A stretch of DNA of 64,000 nt from Streptomyces sp. NBC_01451 (GCF_036227485.1 NZ_CP109479.1:4898001-4962000), one strand, 5' to 3'. Shown: positions 9,901 to 17,206, counted from the stretch's first letter. Translations and numbers: made by a program. The notes: a model not told the origin generated them from the letters alone.

Positions 9901-10792
9901 CCCGCAGGGCACGACGGCCCTGACCGCGTTCAGCCCCGACGGCACGACGTTCGCGTACGGGGTCTCCGCGCCCGGCGTCCAGACGTCGCCGCAGCGCATC
10001 ACGGTCTGGGACGTCGGACGCCACCGTGCCCGGACCACCCTCGACCTGCCGAACTCCGGCTCGCTCGGCGCCGCCGTGGGAATCGCCCTCGGCCCGGGCG
10101 GCCACCGCCTCTACGCCACCCGCATGGGAGACCTCGGCAAGCTGGACGACGAGGTCTGGGACGTCTCCCGGCACCGCAGAACCGCCGTGCTCAAGGGACT
10201 TGAGGGCATGCCCCTGGCCGCCCGCCCCGACGGCCGCCTCCTCGTCGGCGACAACCGGTCCGCCCGTCCGCCCTCCGGCCGGGTCACCGAACTCCCCCTG
10301 GTCCACGGCGCCGAGACCGGTGCCCTGGGCTTCTCCCCCGACGGTGCCCTGCTGGCCGCGGGCGACTGGGCCGGCCGCGTCGCCCTGTGGGACGGCGACC
10401 TGCGCGGCGACCCGCGCACCCTGCGCAGCGTGTTCCCGGTCCCGCTCGAAGGGGGCCCGGAAGCAGCCGCCGCCCTGGCCGTCAGCCCCGACCACCGCAC
10501 CCTGGCCGTCGCCGGTGACCAGGGCACCCTCCAGCTGTGGGACATCCCCACCCGCCAGCCCCTCGGCGGCCCGCTGACCACCCCCGGCGACGCGATCAGA
10601 ACACTCGCCTTCGCACCCGACAGCGAGACCCTGTACGCGGGGAGCGCCCACGTTCCGCTCCAGCGGTACTCGATCGACCCGGCGGACGCGGTGCGGGAGG
10701 TGTGCGGCCGGGCGGGGGGCGCCGGCCTGTCGCGGGACCAGTGGCGGACGTACATCCCGGATGCGGGGTTCAGGAGGGTGTGCGGGAGCTAG
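6977..10792 (+). CDS. HTH-nSTAND1 NTPase-WD40 protein, copy B
   Basis: A paralogue of the 1666-5481 gene, also 1,271 aa, with the same order: XRE-like HTH (about 15-75), nSTAND1 NTPase (Walker [10 protein letters not shown] again near 141, Walker B VVVDQFEE), hydrophobic segment near 518-537, and WD40 propeller. Long stretches match copy A nearly residue for residue in the NTPase. The propeller differs more and carries a glycine-rich insertion near 780-805 (GGGGAGGADGGGGGG) that copy A lacks, so the equal length comes from compensating indels. The GTG start gives MGRPERQLDPEAG, matching copy A's MGRPERPVDPQAG. The preceding ribosome site is weak (GGTGG). The stop codon abuts the convergent stop at 10793. 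The signal and output are unknown. Confidence 0.85.
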   Translation: MGRPERQLDPEAGPVQRLAHELRELRRAAGGPSYRTMTAAAGCSVTSLSEAAAGRKLPSFTVFQGYVRACGGDLGEWEPRWKDADAEAAGTVRAQTPDAAPPYRGLTRFEPADHALFFGRDRLVEEVRELVCNHRFAAVFGASGSGKSSLLRAGLIPLLRDEMARRGCPAVLRVLTPGARPAQTYGHLLAPKEGEPDSWVVVDQFEEVFTLCHDSRERSHFLDLLLAARDPHSRLKVLIAVRADFYARCAEHRELADALRGAGLLVGPMSADELREVVVGPAQAAGLLVERELTARIVEEVLDQPGALPMLSHALLETWRRRRSRMLTLAGYEAAGGVRGAIAATAEDVYGQLSGARARTARQLLLRLIEPGQGAADTRRPLTRAELDAWDGDDVPVVVDRLARARLLTADEDGVQLAHEALITCWPRLRDWIEEDRERLRHHRRLTEAARVWLDDRDPGALYRGSRLARAEELFAAGDSGLTVHEREFLTAALEAREAERRAVTRSARRSRTLLGALSAVLAVALAVGLAAWTQHEDNEKRRTGDVARRVAEIADGLRTTDPRTALLLGVAAWRISPLPEARRALLGSLTQPERGTFTDPATSDDTQRFLLDSGRTLLSSGGGRWRTWDLATGRRVAEGRLPDGDLFTAGPHARVLALAGKDGIRLWDTATRSWTGSSLRAPGDWSDVRFGSDGATFLAGTTDGRVQLRSAVDGRLLFATHGSADLSDVASGPDGRLVAVCPAGQAPRLWDVRDRRPVHGSWERSPKLCDEDSTVVFGGGGAGGADGGGGGGRFAVLSATGRRVEGNGTTGTSGNTGVRVWDAGTGRQVADIRSLGVDAVAFSPDGAMLATADDSEVRVWRLDDPDGPVFRHPLNNETLSPGLTWVPGRHPALRYLEEGTVHTLDIAPVTTSAWRRHPVDDVLLSPDGRTLVTAERTTGAHYRFRLLDAHGGHPLGTLPSPSPPVSDDPALPVDPQGTTALTAFSPDGTTFAYGVSAPGVQTSPQRITVWDVGRHRARTTLDLPNSGSLGAAVGIALGPGGHRLYATRMGDLGKLDDEVWDVSRHRRTAVLKGLEGMPLAARPDGRLLVGDNRSARPPSGRVTELPLVHGAETGALGFSPDGALLAAGDWAGRVALWDGDLRGDPRTLRSVFPVPLEGGPEAAAALAVSPDHRTLAVAGDQGTLQLWDIPTRQPLGGPLTTPGDAIRTLAFAPDSETLYAGSAHVPLQRYSIDPADAVREVCGRAGGAGLSRDQWRTYIPDAGFRRVCGS

Positions 10793-11347
10793 CTAGCGGG
10801 CGCTCGTGGTCTCGATGCCGGAGATGTGGTTGTACCGCTCCACCAGCACGAAGAGCTTGGTCTTCTGCAGCGTTTCCCCGCTGCCGAAGGTCAGGGTGAC
10901 GACGACCTCATGGCTGTGACCCATGCTGCCGTTGTCGGTCACCGTCCACCGCACCGGGACGTTCTGGGCCCGCAGGACGCCGTCCGCCCCGTTCTTCTTC
11001 TCCCAGGCCGCCAGCCGCTTGGCGAAGGCGGGCGTCAGGTAGTGCTTGCGGAGCGCCGTGGCCAGCGTGGCGTCCGGGTCCGTGTAGTCGCCCTTGGCGT
11101 CGACGTACGCGCCGTAGAAGTCGGCGACCCGGGTCACCACCTGGCCGGATGTGCCGCTGATCGGCTTGTGCGCGGTGGCGGACACCTTCGCGGAGGCAGG
11201 GACGGACGCCCGCGCCGACACCTGTGCCGACACACCCAGCCCGACAGCCAGGACGAGTCCGGCGGCGATGGCCGCGCGGCGGCCCGGCCGACGGTGTGCG
11301 GGGGACTTCTTGTTCATGCCGTCATTCATGACGTTCATGTCGTTCAT
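10793..11347 (-). CDS. Small secreted protein of unknown function
   Basis: A 184-aa protein with an Met/Asn-rich start (MNDMNVMNDGMNKK), a basic stretch, and a hydrophobic core ending near SAQVSARA, consistent with a signal peptide. The mature part begins with a conserved-looking block (VVTRVADFYGAYVDA, LATALRKHYLTPAFAKRLAAWE) and ends with a predicted beta-rich segment (VPVRWTVTDNGS, VVVTLTFGSGETL). I do not recognise the family. The ATG at 11347 is chosen because AAAGGAA lies 7 nt upstream; several in-frame ATGs follow closely. It is the third secreted-protein gene facing an nSTAND-WD40 gene, with no bases between the two stop codons. Confidence 0.75.
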   Translation of the reverse strand: MNDMNVMNDGMNKKSPAHRRPGRRAAIAAGLVLAVGLGVSAQVSARASVPASAKVSATAHKPISGTSGQVVTRVADFYGAYVDAKGDYTDPDATLATALRKHYLTPAFAKRLAAWEKKNGADGVLRAQNVPVRWTVTDNGSMGHSHEVVVTLTFGSGETLQKTKLFVLVERYNHISGIETTSAR

Positions 11348-11519
11348 GTGCGTATTCCTTTTCTGATCCGTATGTGGTTGCTCGGTGTGACACCAGGAGC
11401 ATCGGCGGTCACCGGAGCCCGGGACAACGGCCGCCGACGGTGGAACCATCCCGGCCTGTCCGACGTGCAGGGACATGAGTGCCTGGGATACGGGAACGCG
11501 GGCGGACGACGGAGGAACG

Positions 11520-12812
11520 GTGTCGACTCGGGACGACGTCGAGGTGGTCGAGGAGTTCGCGGCGCTGCTGCGCGGGCTGAAGGACCGCACGGACCGGAGC
11601 TACGGCTCCCTGGCCCGGCGCGTCAACATGAACACCTCCACGCTGCACCGCTACTGCGCGGGCGAGGCGGTGCCGCAGGACTTCGCCCCCGTGGAGCGCC
11701 TCGCGGCCTTCTGCGAGGCGACCCCGGAGGAGCGGCTCGCACTGCACCGGCTGTGGTTGTCGGCGGTGGCGGCCCGGCAGCGGGTGAGTACGGCAGGGTC
11801 GGCCCGGACGGCGCTTCCGGCACCGGCACCGGCACCGGCACCGGCACCGGCACCGGCACCGGACGCGGACGGGGACGCGGACGGGGTACTGGCCGAGGAG
11901 ACCGGCTCCGCGGAGCGGCCCGGGGACGAACCCTCCCCGGACGAGCCCGCCCCGGACCAGCTCGCTCCCTGTCCCGATCCCTCTCCCCGCCCCTGGTTCC
12001 GCCGCCGACGGGTCCTGGCGCCCACCGCCGTCGCCTGCGCGCTGCTCGCCACTCTGGGCAGTGTGTCCGCCCTGTCGGACGACCGCTCCTCCGAGGCCGG
12101 CACCTCAGCCGCCGGCGTAGCCCACCGTTCGGGGAAGCCGTCGGCCACCGGTGCCCCCTCGCCTGCCCGGAACTCCGCGTCGGCCGGCCTCCTCGCCTGG
12201 AGCACCGACTCCCTGGTCTGGGACAAGGGCTGCGACCACGACTACGTCATCGGCAAGCCGCCCGCACAAGTGCCTCCGCCGCCGGTGGAGCAGGACGCCG
12301 GGGCGTGGACGGCGACGCAGGGTGCGGTGCACGGGCGGCAGACGAGGGTGCGGATCTCGGTGCAGGGGCGGTCGTCCACGGCCGTGGTCCTGGAGGCACT
12401 CCACGTCCGCGTCGTCAGCCGCGGTACCCCGGCCGCGGGGAGCGCGTACGCCATGGGCCAGGGCTGCGGCGGCGACCTCACGCCCCGTCGCTTCACCGTG
12501 AACCTGGATGTCAACCGCCCCACAGCCCGTCCGAAGGACGGCGCCGACACCGATCACACCATCCCGGCCGTGCGCTTCCCGTACCGCGTCTCCGCCGAGG
12601 ACCCGGAGGTGCTGCTGGTCGACGCGACGACACAGGCGTACGACGCCCGCTGGTACCTGGAACTCGACTGGTCCTCCCAGGGCCGCACCGGCACGATCCG
12701 CGTCGACGACCACGGCCGCCCGTTCCACACGACGAGCATCAGGGGAATGCCGCACTACTGGTACGGCACGAACGACGCGGGCGAGCGGGCCTGGGTCCCC
12801 TATGACAGCTAG
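11520..12812 (+). CDS. XRE-type HTH protein with membrane anchor and outer domain
   Basis: A one-piece membrane regulator of about 430 aa. An N-terminal helix-turn-helix (SLARRVNMNTSTLHRYCAGEAVP) is followed by a low-complexity Pro-Ala/acidic linker, a single hydrophobic segment (VLAPTAVACALLATLGSVSAL) preceded by RRRR, and a roughly 250-residue C-terminal domain expected outside the cell, with a CDHDYVIGKPPAQVPPPP motif and a Gly/Cys segment (MGQGCGGDLTPRRF). Such a layout could link an outside signal to DNA binding. The target is unknown. The GTG at 11520 has GGAGG 4 nt upstream; an in-frame ATG at 11475 lacks a good site and would add 15 residues. The stop almost abuts the convergent gene at 12817. 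Confidence 0.75.
   Translation: MSTRDDVEVVEEFAALLRGLKDRTDRSYGSLARRVNMNTSTLHRYCAGEAVPQDFAPVERLAAFCEATPEERLALHRLWLSAVAARQRVSTAGSARTALPAPAPAPAPAPAPAPDADGDADGVLAEETGSAERPGDEPSPDEPAPDQLAPCPDPSPRPWFRRRRVLAPTAVACALLATLGSVSALSDDRSSEAGTSAAGVAHRSGKPSATGAPSPARNSASAGLLAWSTDSLVWDKGCDHDYVIGKPPAQVPPPPVEQDAGAWTATQGAVHGRQTRVRISVQGRSSTAVVLEALHVRVVSRGTPAAGSAYAMGQGCGGDLTPRRFTVNLDVNRPTARPKDGADTDHTIPAVRFPYRVSAEDPEVLLVDATTQAYDARWYLELDWSSQGRTGTIRVDDHGRPFHTTSIRGMPHYWYGTNDAGERAWVPYDS
11817..11862 (+). repeat. CCGGCA hexanucleotide tandem repeat
   Basis: About 7.7 copies of CCGGCA encode a Pro-Ala linker between the HTH and the membrane segment of the 11520-12812 protein. Slippage in units of six would change linker length without a frameshift. 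Confidence 0.9.
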
Positions 12813-12816
12813 ATCG

Positions 12817-13131
12817 TCAATCGGTGGGCGTGGCGAGGAGGTCGTGCCGCTCGACCAGCCAGCTGATGGCGGTCAGGCGGCACACCGCGTAGTCGTGCCC
12901 GACGGGTTCGCGCCAGTCGAGTTCGTCGAGCGCGTCGAGGAACCCGAGCGCGTAGTCGGTGAGGTCTTCGCGGTGCGGCTGCCGGGGAACGAGCCCGGGG
13001 CCGCCGGCCGCGATCCGTTCCCTTATCTCCGCTACGTGCTGGTCCACGGCGGCCGTGAAGGCAGGCTCGAACGCGAACTCCGCGAAACGGGGCGCGAACG
13101 CGCTGCTGATTCTGACCAGAGGGGACATCAC
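12817..13131 (-). CDS. Conserved small protein, unknown function
   Basis: A 104-aa soluble protein with no signal peptide or membrane segment. It reads as mostly helical, with FAEFAFEPAFTAAVDQHVAEIRE, then an acidic/aromatic block (DYALGFLDALDELDW) and a C-terminal AVCRLTAISWLVERHDL segment. The start is GTG at 13131 directly followed by ATG at 13128, with GTGGAG just before them; which is used is unclear. It resembles small hypothetical proteins found often in Streptomyces, but I cannot name the family. It lies between convergent and same-strand regulatory genes. Confidence 0.6.
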   Translation of the reverse strand: MMSPLVRISSAFAPRFAEFAFEPAFTAAVDQHVAEIRERIAAGGPGLVPRQPHREDLTDYALGFLDALDELDWREPVGHDYAVCRLTAISWLVERHDLLATPTD

Positions 13132-13185
13132 TCCACGGTATGTGGGAGAAGGGGGAGGAAGGAGAGGGGTATGTCATGGTTTCCA

Positions 13186-13626
13186 TCACACCGGCTCCTT
13201 GCTCCGGCACTCGAACCAGACGGTCTTTCCGGTACGTGTGGGATGCGCGGGCAGGCTGTACCAGCCCCAGCGGTCGGTGACGGCCTCGACGATCACGAGT
13301 CCGCGCCCGCCTTCGTCATCCACAGCTGTGGATGACCCCGGGCCCCTCGGTTCCGTGTCGGTGACCTCGACGAGGACCCCGCCGGGCCGCCGCAGCAGCA
13401 GTACGGTGGCGCGCCGGTCGGGGACATGCCGTACGACGTTGGAGACCAGCTCGGTCAGGGCGAGGGTGGCGGAGTCGGCGAGGTCGGACATGCCCCAGGA
13501 GCCGAGGTACGCCCGCAGGATGCACCGCAGATGCCGGGCCGAGTGGTCACCGAGGGTGAAGTCCATGCCGTACCTCGGCCCAAGTGGGCTTTCGTCCAGG
13601 TCGGTTGCGTCAGTTGCGTGATTCAC
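13186..13626 (-). CDS. RsbW-like ATP-binding protein (anti-sigma kinase fold)
   Basis: A 146-aa single-domain GHKL ATPase of the HATPase_c_2 type. The N-box is LALTELVSNVVRHV (about residues 55-68) and the glycine box is DDEGGRGLVIVEAV (about 103-116). Streptomyces encodes dozens of these, beside XRE/DUF397 genes or as anti-sigma factors. Here it is divergent from exactly such an XRE gene, which supports a role in a developmental switch. The partner sigma or anti-sigma factor is unknown. The GTG at 13626 is the longest start; the ATG at 13566, preceded by CGAGG, is a fair alternative giving MDFTLGDHSARHL. Confidence 0.85.
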   Translation of the reverse strand: MNHATDATDLDESPLGPRYGMDFTLGDHSARHLRCILRAYLGSWGMSDLADSATLALTELVSNVVRHVPDRRATVLLLRRPGGVLVEVTDTEPRGPGSSTAVDDEGGRGLVIVEAVTDRWGWYSLPAHPTRTGKTVWFECRSKEPV

Positions 13627-13709
13627 GTCACCAGAGTGGAGTGGCGTGGTTACGCTGGGCTACGGAACGAATCCAACGACGCGAAGCGTCAGCTTGGGGG
13701 TGGCCCGCA

Positions 13710-14558
13710 GTGCCCAACATCCGCGAACTCGACCCCAGTGCGTCGCCGCTGGACTACTTCGGCTTCGAGCTGCGCAGGAAGAGAGAGGAAGCGGGCCTCA
13801 CCCAGGGGGAGTTGGGCGCGTGCATCTTCTGTACGGGGTCACTGGTGGGCCAGGTCGAGACGGCGAGGAAGGTTCCCACCAGGGAGTTCGCGGAACGGGT
13901 GGACGCGGCACTGGGAACGGACGGGGAGTTCTCGCGGCTGGTGGGGTTGGTGCTGCGCAGCCAACTGCCGCACTGGTTCCAGGCTTACGCGGAGATGGAG
14001 GCGAGGGCCACATATATCTCCACGTATCAGTGCCAGTTGGTGTACGGGCTGCTGCAGACGGAGGAGTACGCACGGGCTGTACTGGGTGTCGATCAAACGG
14101 ACAGGCTCGACGAGCTGGTGGCGGCTCGGATGGATCGCCAGCGGATCTTGAAACGCGACCAGCCGCCCGTCCTGTACGTGGTGCTGGATGAGTCGGCGCT
14201 GCACCGGCAGATCGGTGGCCGGGGGATCATGCGGAGGCAACTCGCCCACTTGTTGGGTTGCTTCGATCAGCCGTGGACCCAGCTTCAGGTGCTGCCGTTC
14301 TCAGTAGGTGAACACGCAGCGATGATGGGCTCGTTCAATCTCCTACGCTTCGATGACGACCCCGACATCCACTACAGCGAGAGCTACGACGCGGGGCACA
14401 TGACTGCCAACCCGCAAGTGATCAGGGAGCGTTCTGTCGGATACGCTCGTTTGCAGGCCGACGCCCTCTCTCCGAAGGAGTCGGCGGTGCTGATCGCTCG
14501 ACTTATGGAGGAACGCTATGGGGAGCAGCCCGAGTCTGGCGAGCGCACAGTGGCGTAA
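13710..14558 (+). CDS. XRE regulator with DUF5753 domain
   Basis: A 282-aa DNA-binding regulator. The helix-turn-helix is at about residues 15-70 (LRRKREEAGLTQGELG, then GSLVGQVETARKVPT), and the rest is a DUF5753 domain (YISTYQCQLVYGLLQTEEYARAVL; VVLDESALHRQIGG; MGSFNLLRFDDDPDIHYSES). This architecture belongs to the large Streptomyces family that includes WhiJ- and AbaA-locus-type regulators, normally paired with a small DUF397 protein that binds and controls it. The pair is present: the next gene overlaps this one by 41 nt. The GTG at 13710 has GGGGGTGG upstream. Confidence 0.9.
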   Translation: MPNIRELDPSASPLDYFGFELRRKREEAGLTQGELGACIFCTGSLVGQVETARKVPTREFAERVDAALGTDGEFSRLVGLVLRSQLPHWFQAYAEMEARATYISTYQCQLVYGLLQTEEYARAVLGVDQTDRLDELVAARMDRQRILKRDQPPVLYVVLDESALHRQIGGRGIMRRQLAHLLGCFDQPWTQLQVLPFSVGEHAAMMGSFNLLRFDDDPDIHYSESYDAGHMTANPQVIRERSVGYARLQADALSPKESAVLIARLMEERYGEQPESGERTVA

Positions 14559-14781
14559 GTCGTCGTATAGCGGCTCCAGCGGCGGCGATTGTGTCGAGTG
14601 CGCCCCCCTCGGCACCGCCGCCTGGCGCAAGTCCTCGTACAGCGGCAACACCGGCGGCGACTGCGTCGAAGTAGCCCCCCTGACCCCCCACATCGCGATC
14701 CGCGACTCAAAGGCCCCCGACCTGGGCGCTCTCACGCTCACGCCGGAGGCCTTCGCCGCGTTCGTCAGCTGGTCAGGATGA
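14518..14781 (+). CDS. DUF397 protein with duplicated motif
   Basis: An 87-aa partner of the upstream XRE regulator. The DUF397 signature WRKSSYSG...GGDCVE occurs twice, near residues 12-28 and 36-52, so the N-terminal half is an internal tandem duplication; most family members carry one copy. The usual ending (HIAIRDSKAPDLGALTLTPEAFAAFV) follows once. The ATG at 14518 has GGAGG about 6 nt upstream, inside the XRE gene, suggesting translational coupling. DUF397 proteins are thought to antagonise their XRE partner. The 3' end overlaps the convergent helR gene by 17 nt. Confidence 0.9.
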   Translation: MGSSPSLASAQWRKSSYSGSSGGDCVECAPLGTAAWRKSSYSGNTGGDCVEVAPLTPHIAIRDSKAPDLGALTLTPEAFAAFVSWSG

Positions 14782-16993
14782 CGAGCTGCTGGGTCGCCCG
14801 AGTCATCGCGACATAGCGATCCACGGCCCCCTCGATGCCCTCGCCGAACTTCTCCGGGTCGATGACGACCACCAGGTCGAATTCGAGCCCTTTCGACAGT
14901 TCCGGGGTCAGTGACCGCACCCGGGGCGTCGGCCGGAACCCGGGGTCTCCGATGACGCAGGCGATGCCGTCGGCGTGTGAGTCGAGCCAGGTGGCCAGGA
15001 GCGCGTCCAGCTCGGACGCCGAGCCGTGGGCAACAGGAACCCCGCCGCTGCGGATCGAGGTCGGCACGTTGGCGTCGGGGAGGGCGGCCCGGATGACCGG
15101 CTCGGCCTCCGCCATGATCTCCTCCGGCGTGCGGTAGTTGATGCTGAGGGAGGCCAGGTTGATCCGGTCGAGCCCGATCCGCCGCAGCCGTTCCTCCCAC
15201 GACTCCGTGAACCCGTGCCGGGCCTGGGCGCGGTCACCGACGATGGTGAAACTCCGGGACGGGCACCGCAGGAGCAGCATCTGCCACTCCGCGTCGGTCA
15301 GTTCCTGGGCCTCGTCCACGACGATGTGCGCGAACGGCCCGGCGAGCAAGTCCGCTTCGGCGACGGTCAGTTCGGACTCGTCGACCAGGCTGACCCCGGC
15401 GTCCCGGCCGCGCAGCATCCGCACGAGGCCCTCGCCCTCGTCACCGTCGGCGCCGGAGTCGCGTACGGCGTCGATCAGGTTGTCCACGACCTGGGTCATC
15501 CGCTCGCGCTGGGCCGCGAGGACGCTCTCGTGCCGACGTTTGCGCCGGGCGGCCTCCGGGTCGCCGAGCCGCTGGCGTGCCGCGTCGAGGATCGGCAGGT
15601 CGGACACGGTCCAGGCGTGAACGTCGTCCGCGCGTTGCAGCTTCCGTACCTCTTCGGGGGTCAGCCAGGGCGCGCACATCCGCAGGTAGGCGGGCACGGA
15701 CCACAGGTCTCCGACGAGGTCGGCCGCTTCGAGCAGCGGCCACGCGCGGTTGAAGGCGGCGACCAACTCCCCGTCCTGCGCGAGTGACTTGCGGAGCTGG
15801 TCGGGTGAGACACCGAGGTCGCCGTCGTGGTCGTCGCTGTCGTGTTTGTCGGCGAGGATCGTGAGGAGTTCCTCCCAGACCTGGTCGCGGGCCTCGTTGT
15901 GGGGCACACCGGGGGCCGATTCGAAGGCGACGGCCCAGTCGGCGGCGGTCAGCCGGACGTCGGACCAGGGGGTCGAGACGGTGATCCCCTGGGTGGGCGG
16001 CTCCTCGTAGAAGGCGACGGCCTTCTCGAGGGCCTTCACCAGGTCGGCGGACGACTTCAGGCGGGCCACGTCCGGGTCGGCCTCGACCGCCGCGGCGGCC
16101 CCCTCGTCGACGAGGTCCCGCAGTGTGCAGGTCTGCACGCCCTCCTCACCGAGACTGGGGAGGACATCGGCGACGTACGCGAGGTAGGGCCGGTGCGGGC
16201 CGACGAACAGCACGCCACCGCCACGACGGTGATGACCGAGACGGGGATCGGCGTAGAGGAGGTAGGCGGAGCGGTGCAGGGCGACGACGGTCTTGCCCGT
16301 GCCCGGGCCGCCGTCCACGACGAGCGCGCCGCGCGAACCGGCGCGGATGATGGCGTCCTGGTCGGCCTGGATGGTGCCGAGGACGTCCCGCATGCGCGGT
16401 GAGCGGTTGGTGCCCAGGCTGGCGATGAAGGCGGACTGGTCGTCGAGGGCGGCGGCGTGTCCGTCGAACCCGTCCGGGGCGAACACCTCGTCCCAGTAGT
16501 CGTTGATCCGGCCGTCGGTCCAGCGGTACCGGCGGCGGCTCGCCAGGCCCATCGGGTTGCCGTGGGTGGCGCCGAAGAACGGCTCGGCGGCGGGGGAGCG
16601 CCAGTCGAGCAGCAGCCGACGGCCCGTGGAGTCGGTGAGGCCGAGGCGTCCGACGTACACGGCCTGCCCGGGGTCGTCCGCGCTGACCATGTGGCCGAGG
16701 CACAGGTCGAGCCCGAAGCGGCGCAGTGCGCGCAGGCGGGCGGTGAGCCGGTGGATCTCGGTGTCCCGGTCCATGGCGTCGCGGCCGGTGCCGCCGGGTG
16801 CCCTGCGCTCGGCGTCGAGACGGCCGGTCAGCTCGGCGATCGACTGCTCCAGGCACGCCGCGACGGCGGCGAAGTGCTCCTCGTCGCGGCCGATCAGCTT
16901 CGGGTCGGCCTTGGCGGAGAGATGGTCAGAGAGGTCGAACGCGCTGGTGGTGGACATGGTGGTGCTGGACGTGGTGGTGGTCAGGGGATTCAA
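14765..16993 (-). CDS. helR: HelR, RNA polymerase-recycling ATPase (HelD family)
   Basis: A 742-aa UvrD/Rep-fold ATPase of the HelD family. Walker A is GGPGTGKTVVALHR near residue 227, Walker B is VVDEAQE near 557, and the C-terminal helicase motif VDRYVAMTRATQQLVIL closes the protein. HelR-type proteins displace rifamycins from RNA polymerase and recycle stalled polymerase, giving rifamycin tolerance. The subtype assignment is supported by the rifamycin-associated element upstream (17187-17206). The TTG at 16993 is chosen because GGGAGC lies 6 nt upstream and TTGA overlaps the stop of the leader ORF; the ATG at 16957 (MSTTSAFDLS) is the alternative and has no ribosome site. The extra 12 residues are Thr/Ser-rich and may not be conserved. 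Confidence 0.9.
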   Translation of the reverse strand: MNPLTTTTSSTTMSTTSAFDLSDHLSAKADPKLIGRDEEHFAAVAACLEQSIAELTGRLDAERRAPGGTGRDAMDRDTEIHRLTARLRALRRFGLDLCLGHMVSADDPGQAVYVGRLGLTDSTGRRLLLDWRSPAAEPFFGATHGNPMGLASRRRYRWTDGRINDYWDEVFAPDGFDGHAAALDDQSAFIASLGTNRSPRMRDVLGTIQADQDAIIRAGSRGALVVDGGPGTGKTVVALHRSAYLLYADPRLGHHRRGGGVLFVGPHRPYLAYVADVLPSLGEEGVQTCTLRDLVDEGAAAAVEADPDVARLKSSADLVKALEKAVAFYEEPPTQGITVSTPWSDVRLTAADWAVAFESAPGVPHNEARDQVWEELLTILADKHDSDDHDGDLGVSPDQLRKSLAQDGELVAAFNRAWPLLEAADLVGDLWSVPAYLRMCAPWLTPEEVRKLQRADDVHAWTVSDLPILDAARQRLGDPEAARRKRRHESVLAAQRERMTQVVDNLIDAVRDSGADGDEGEGLVRMLRGRDAGVSLVDESELTVAEADLLAGPFAHIVVDEAQELTDAEWQMLLLRCPSRSFTIVGDRAQARHGFTESWEERLRRIGLDRINLASLSINYRTPEEIMAEAEPVIRAALPDANVPTSIRSGGVPVAHGSASELDALLATWLDSHADGIACVIGDPGFRPTPRVRSLTPELSKGLEFDLVVVIDPEKFGEGIEGAVDRYVAMTRATQQLVILTS

Positions 16994-17127
16994 AGCATCA
17001 GCTCCCGTCCGGACGACGGCGCGCACACCCGCACCTCGGTCCCGAATTCCCGCAATGCCACCGCGAGGGCGGCGGCCATCGGCCGGACGTCCCCGCCCGA
17101 CCCGTGGACCGACAACAGAACACGCAC
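16990..17127 (-). CDS. 45-aa leader ORF resembling a glycosyltransferase N-terminus
   Basis: A short gene between the rifamycin-associated element and helR. It starts at GTG 17127 with a perfect ribosome site (GGGGAG, 7-nt spacer) and ends at 16990 in a TTGA overlap with the helR TTG start. The 45 residues begin VRVLLSVHGSGGDVRPM and continue AAALAVALREFGTEVRVCAP. This is the classic first strand, glycine loop and first helix of GT1/GT28-type (MGT) glycosyltransferases, which usually begin like MRVLLSTHGSRGDVEPL. Rifamycin glycosyltransferases are known to carry the same upstream element. It may be a 5' remnant of such a gene left by a deletion, now acting as a translated, coupled leader. It is too short to be an enzyme. 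Confidence 0.7.
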   Translation of the reverse strand: MRVLLSVHGSGGDVRPMAAALAVALREFGTEVRVCAPSSGRELML

Positions 17128-17186
17128 TTCGAGACTCCCCGTTTTCGCAGTTCAAGGCCCTAGGCCGGAGATTCTGCGGCACAACG

Positions 17187-17206
17187 GGGGCCTTGCCGCA
17201 AGCCCC
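17187..17206. promoter_or_regulatory. Rifamycin-associated element (RAE)
   Basis: On the helR strand this reads GGGGCTTGCGGCAAGGCCCC, identical to the rifamycin-associated element as I remember it from rifamycin-inactivating phosphotransferase, glycosyltransferase and helR genes. It lies about 190 nt upstream of helR. A helR-strand promoter can be drawn with the element supplying the -35 (TTGCGG at 17201-17196, 19-nt spacer, CAGAAT at 17176-17171). Confidence 0.88.

Noticed and set aside
14765..16993. Reading this gene as a DNA-repair UvrD/Rep helicase
   Set aside because: The helicase motifs are split in the HelD manner, and the rifamycin-associated element upstream fits HelR rather than a repair helicase.
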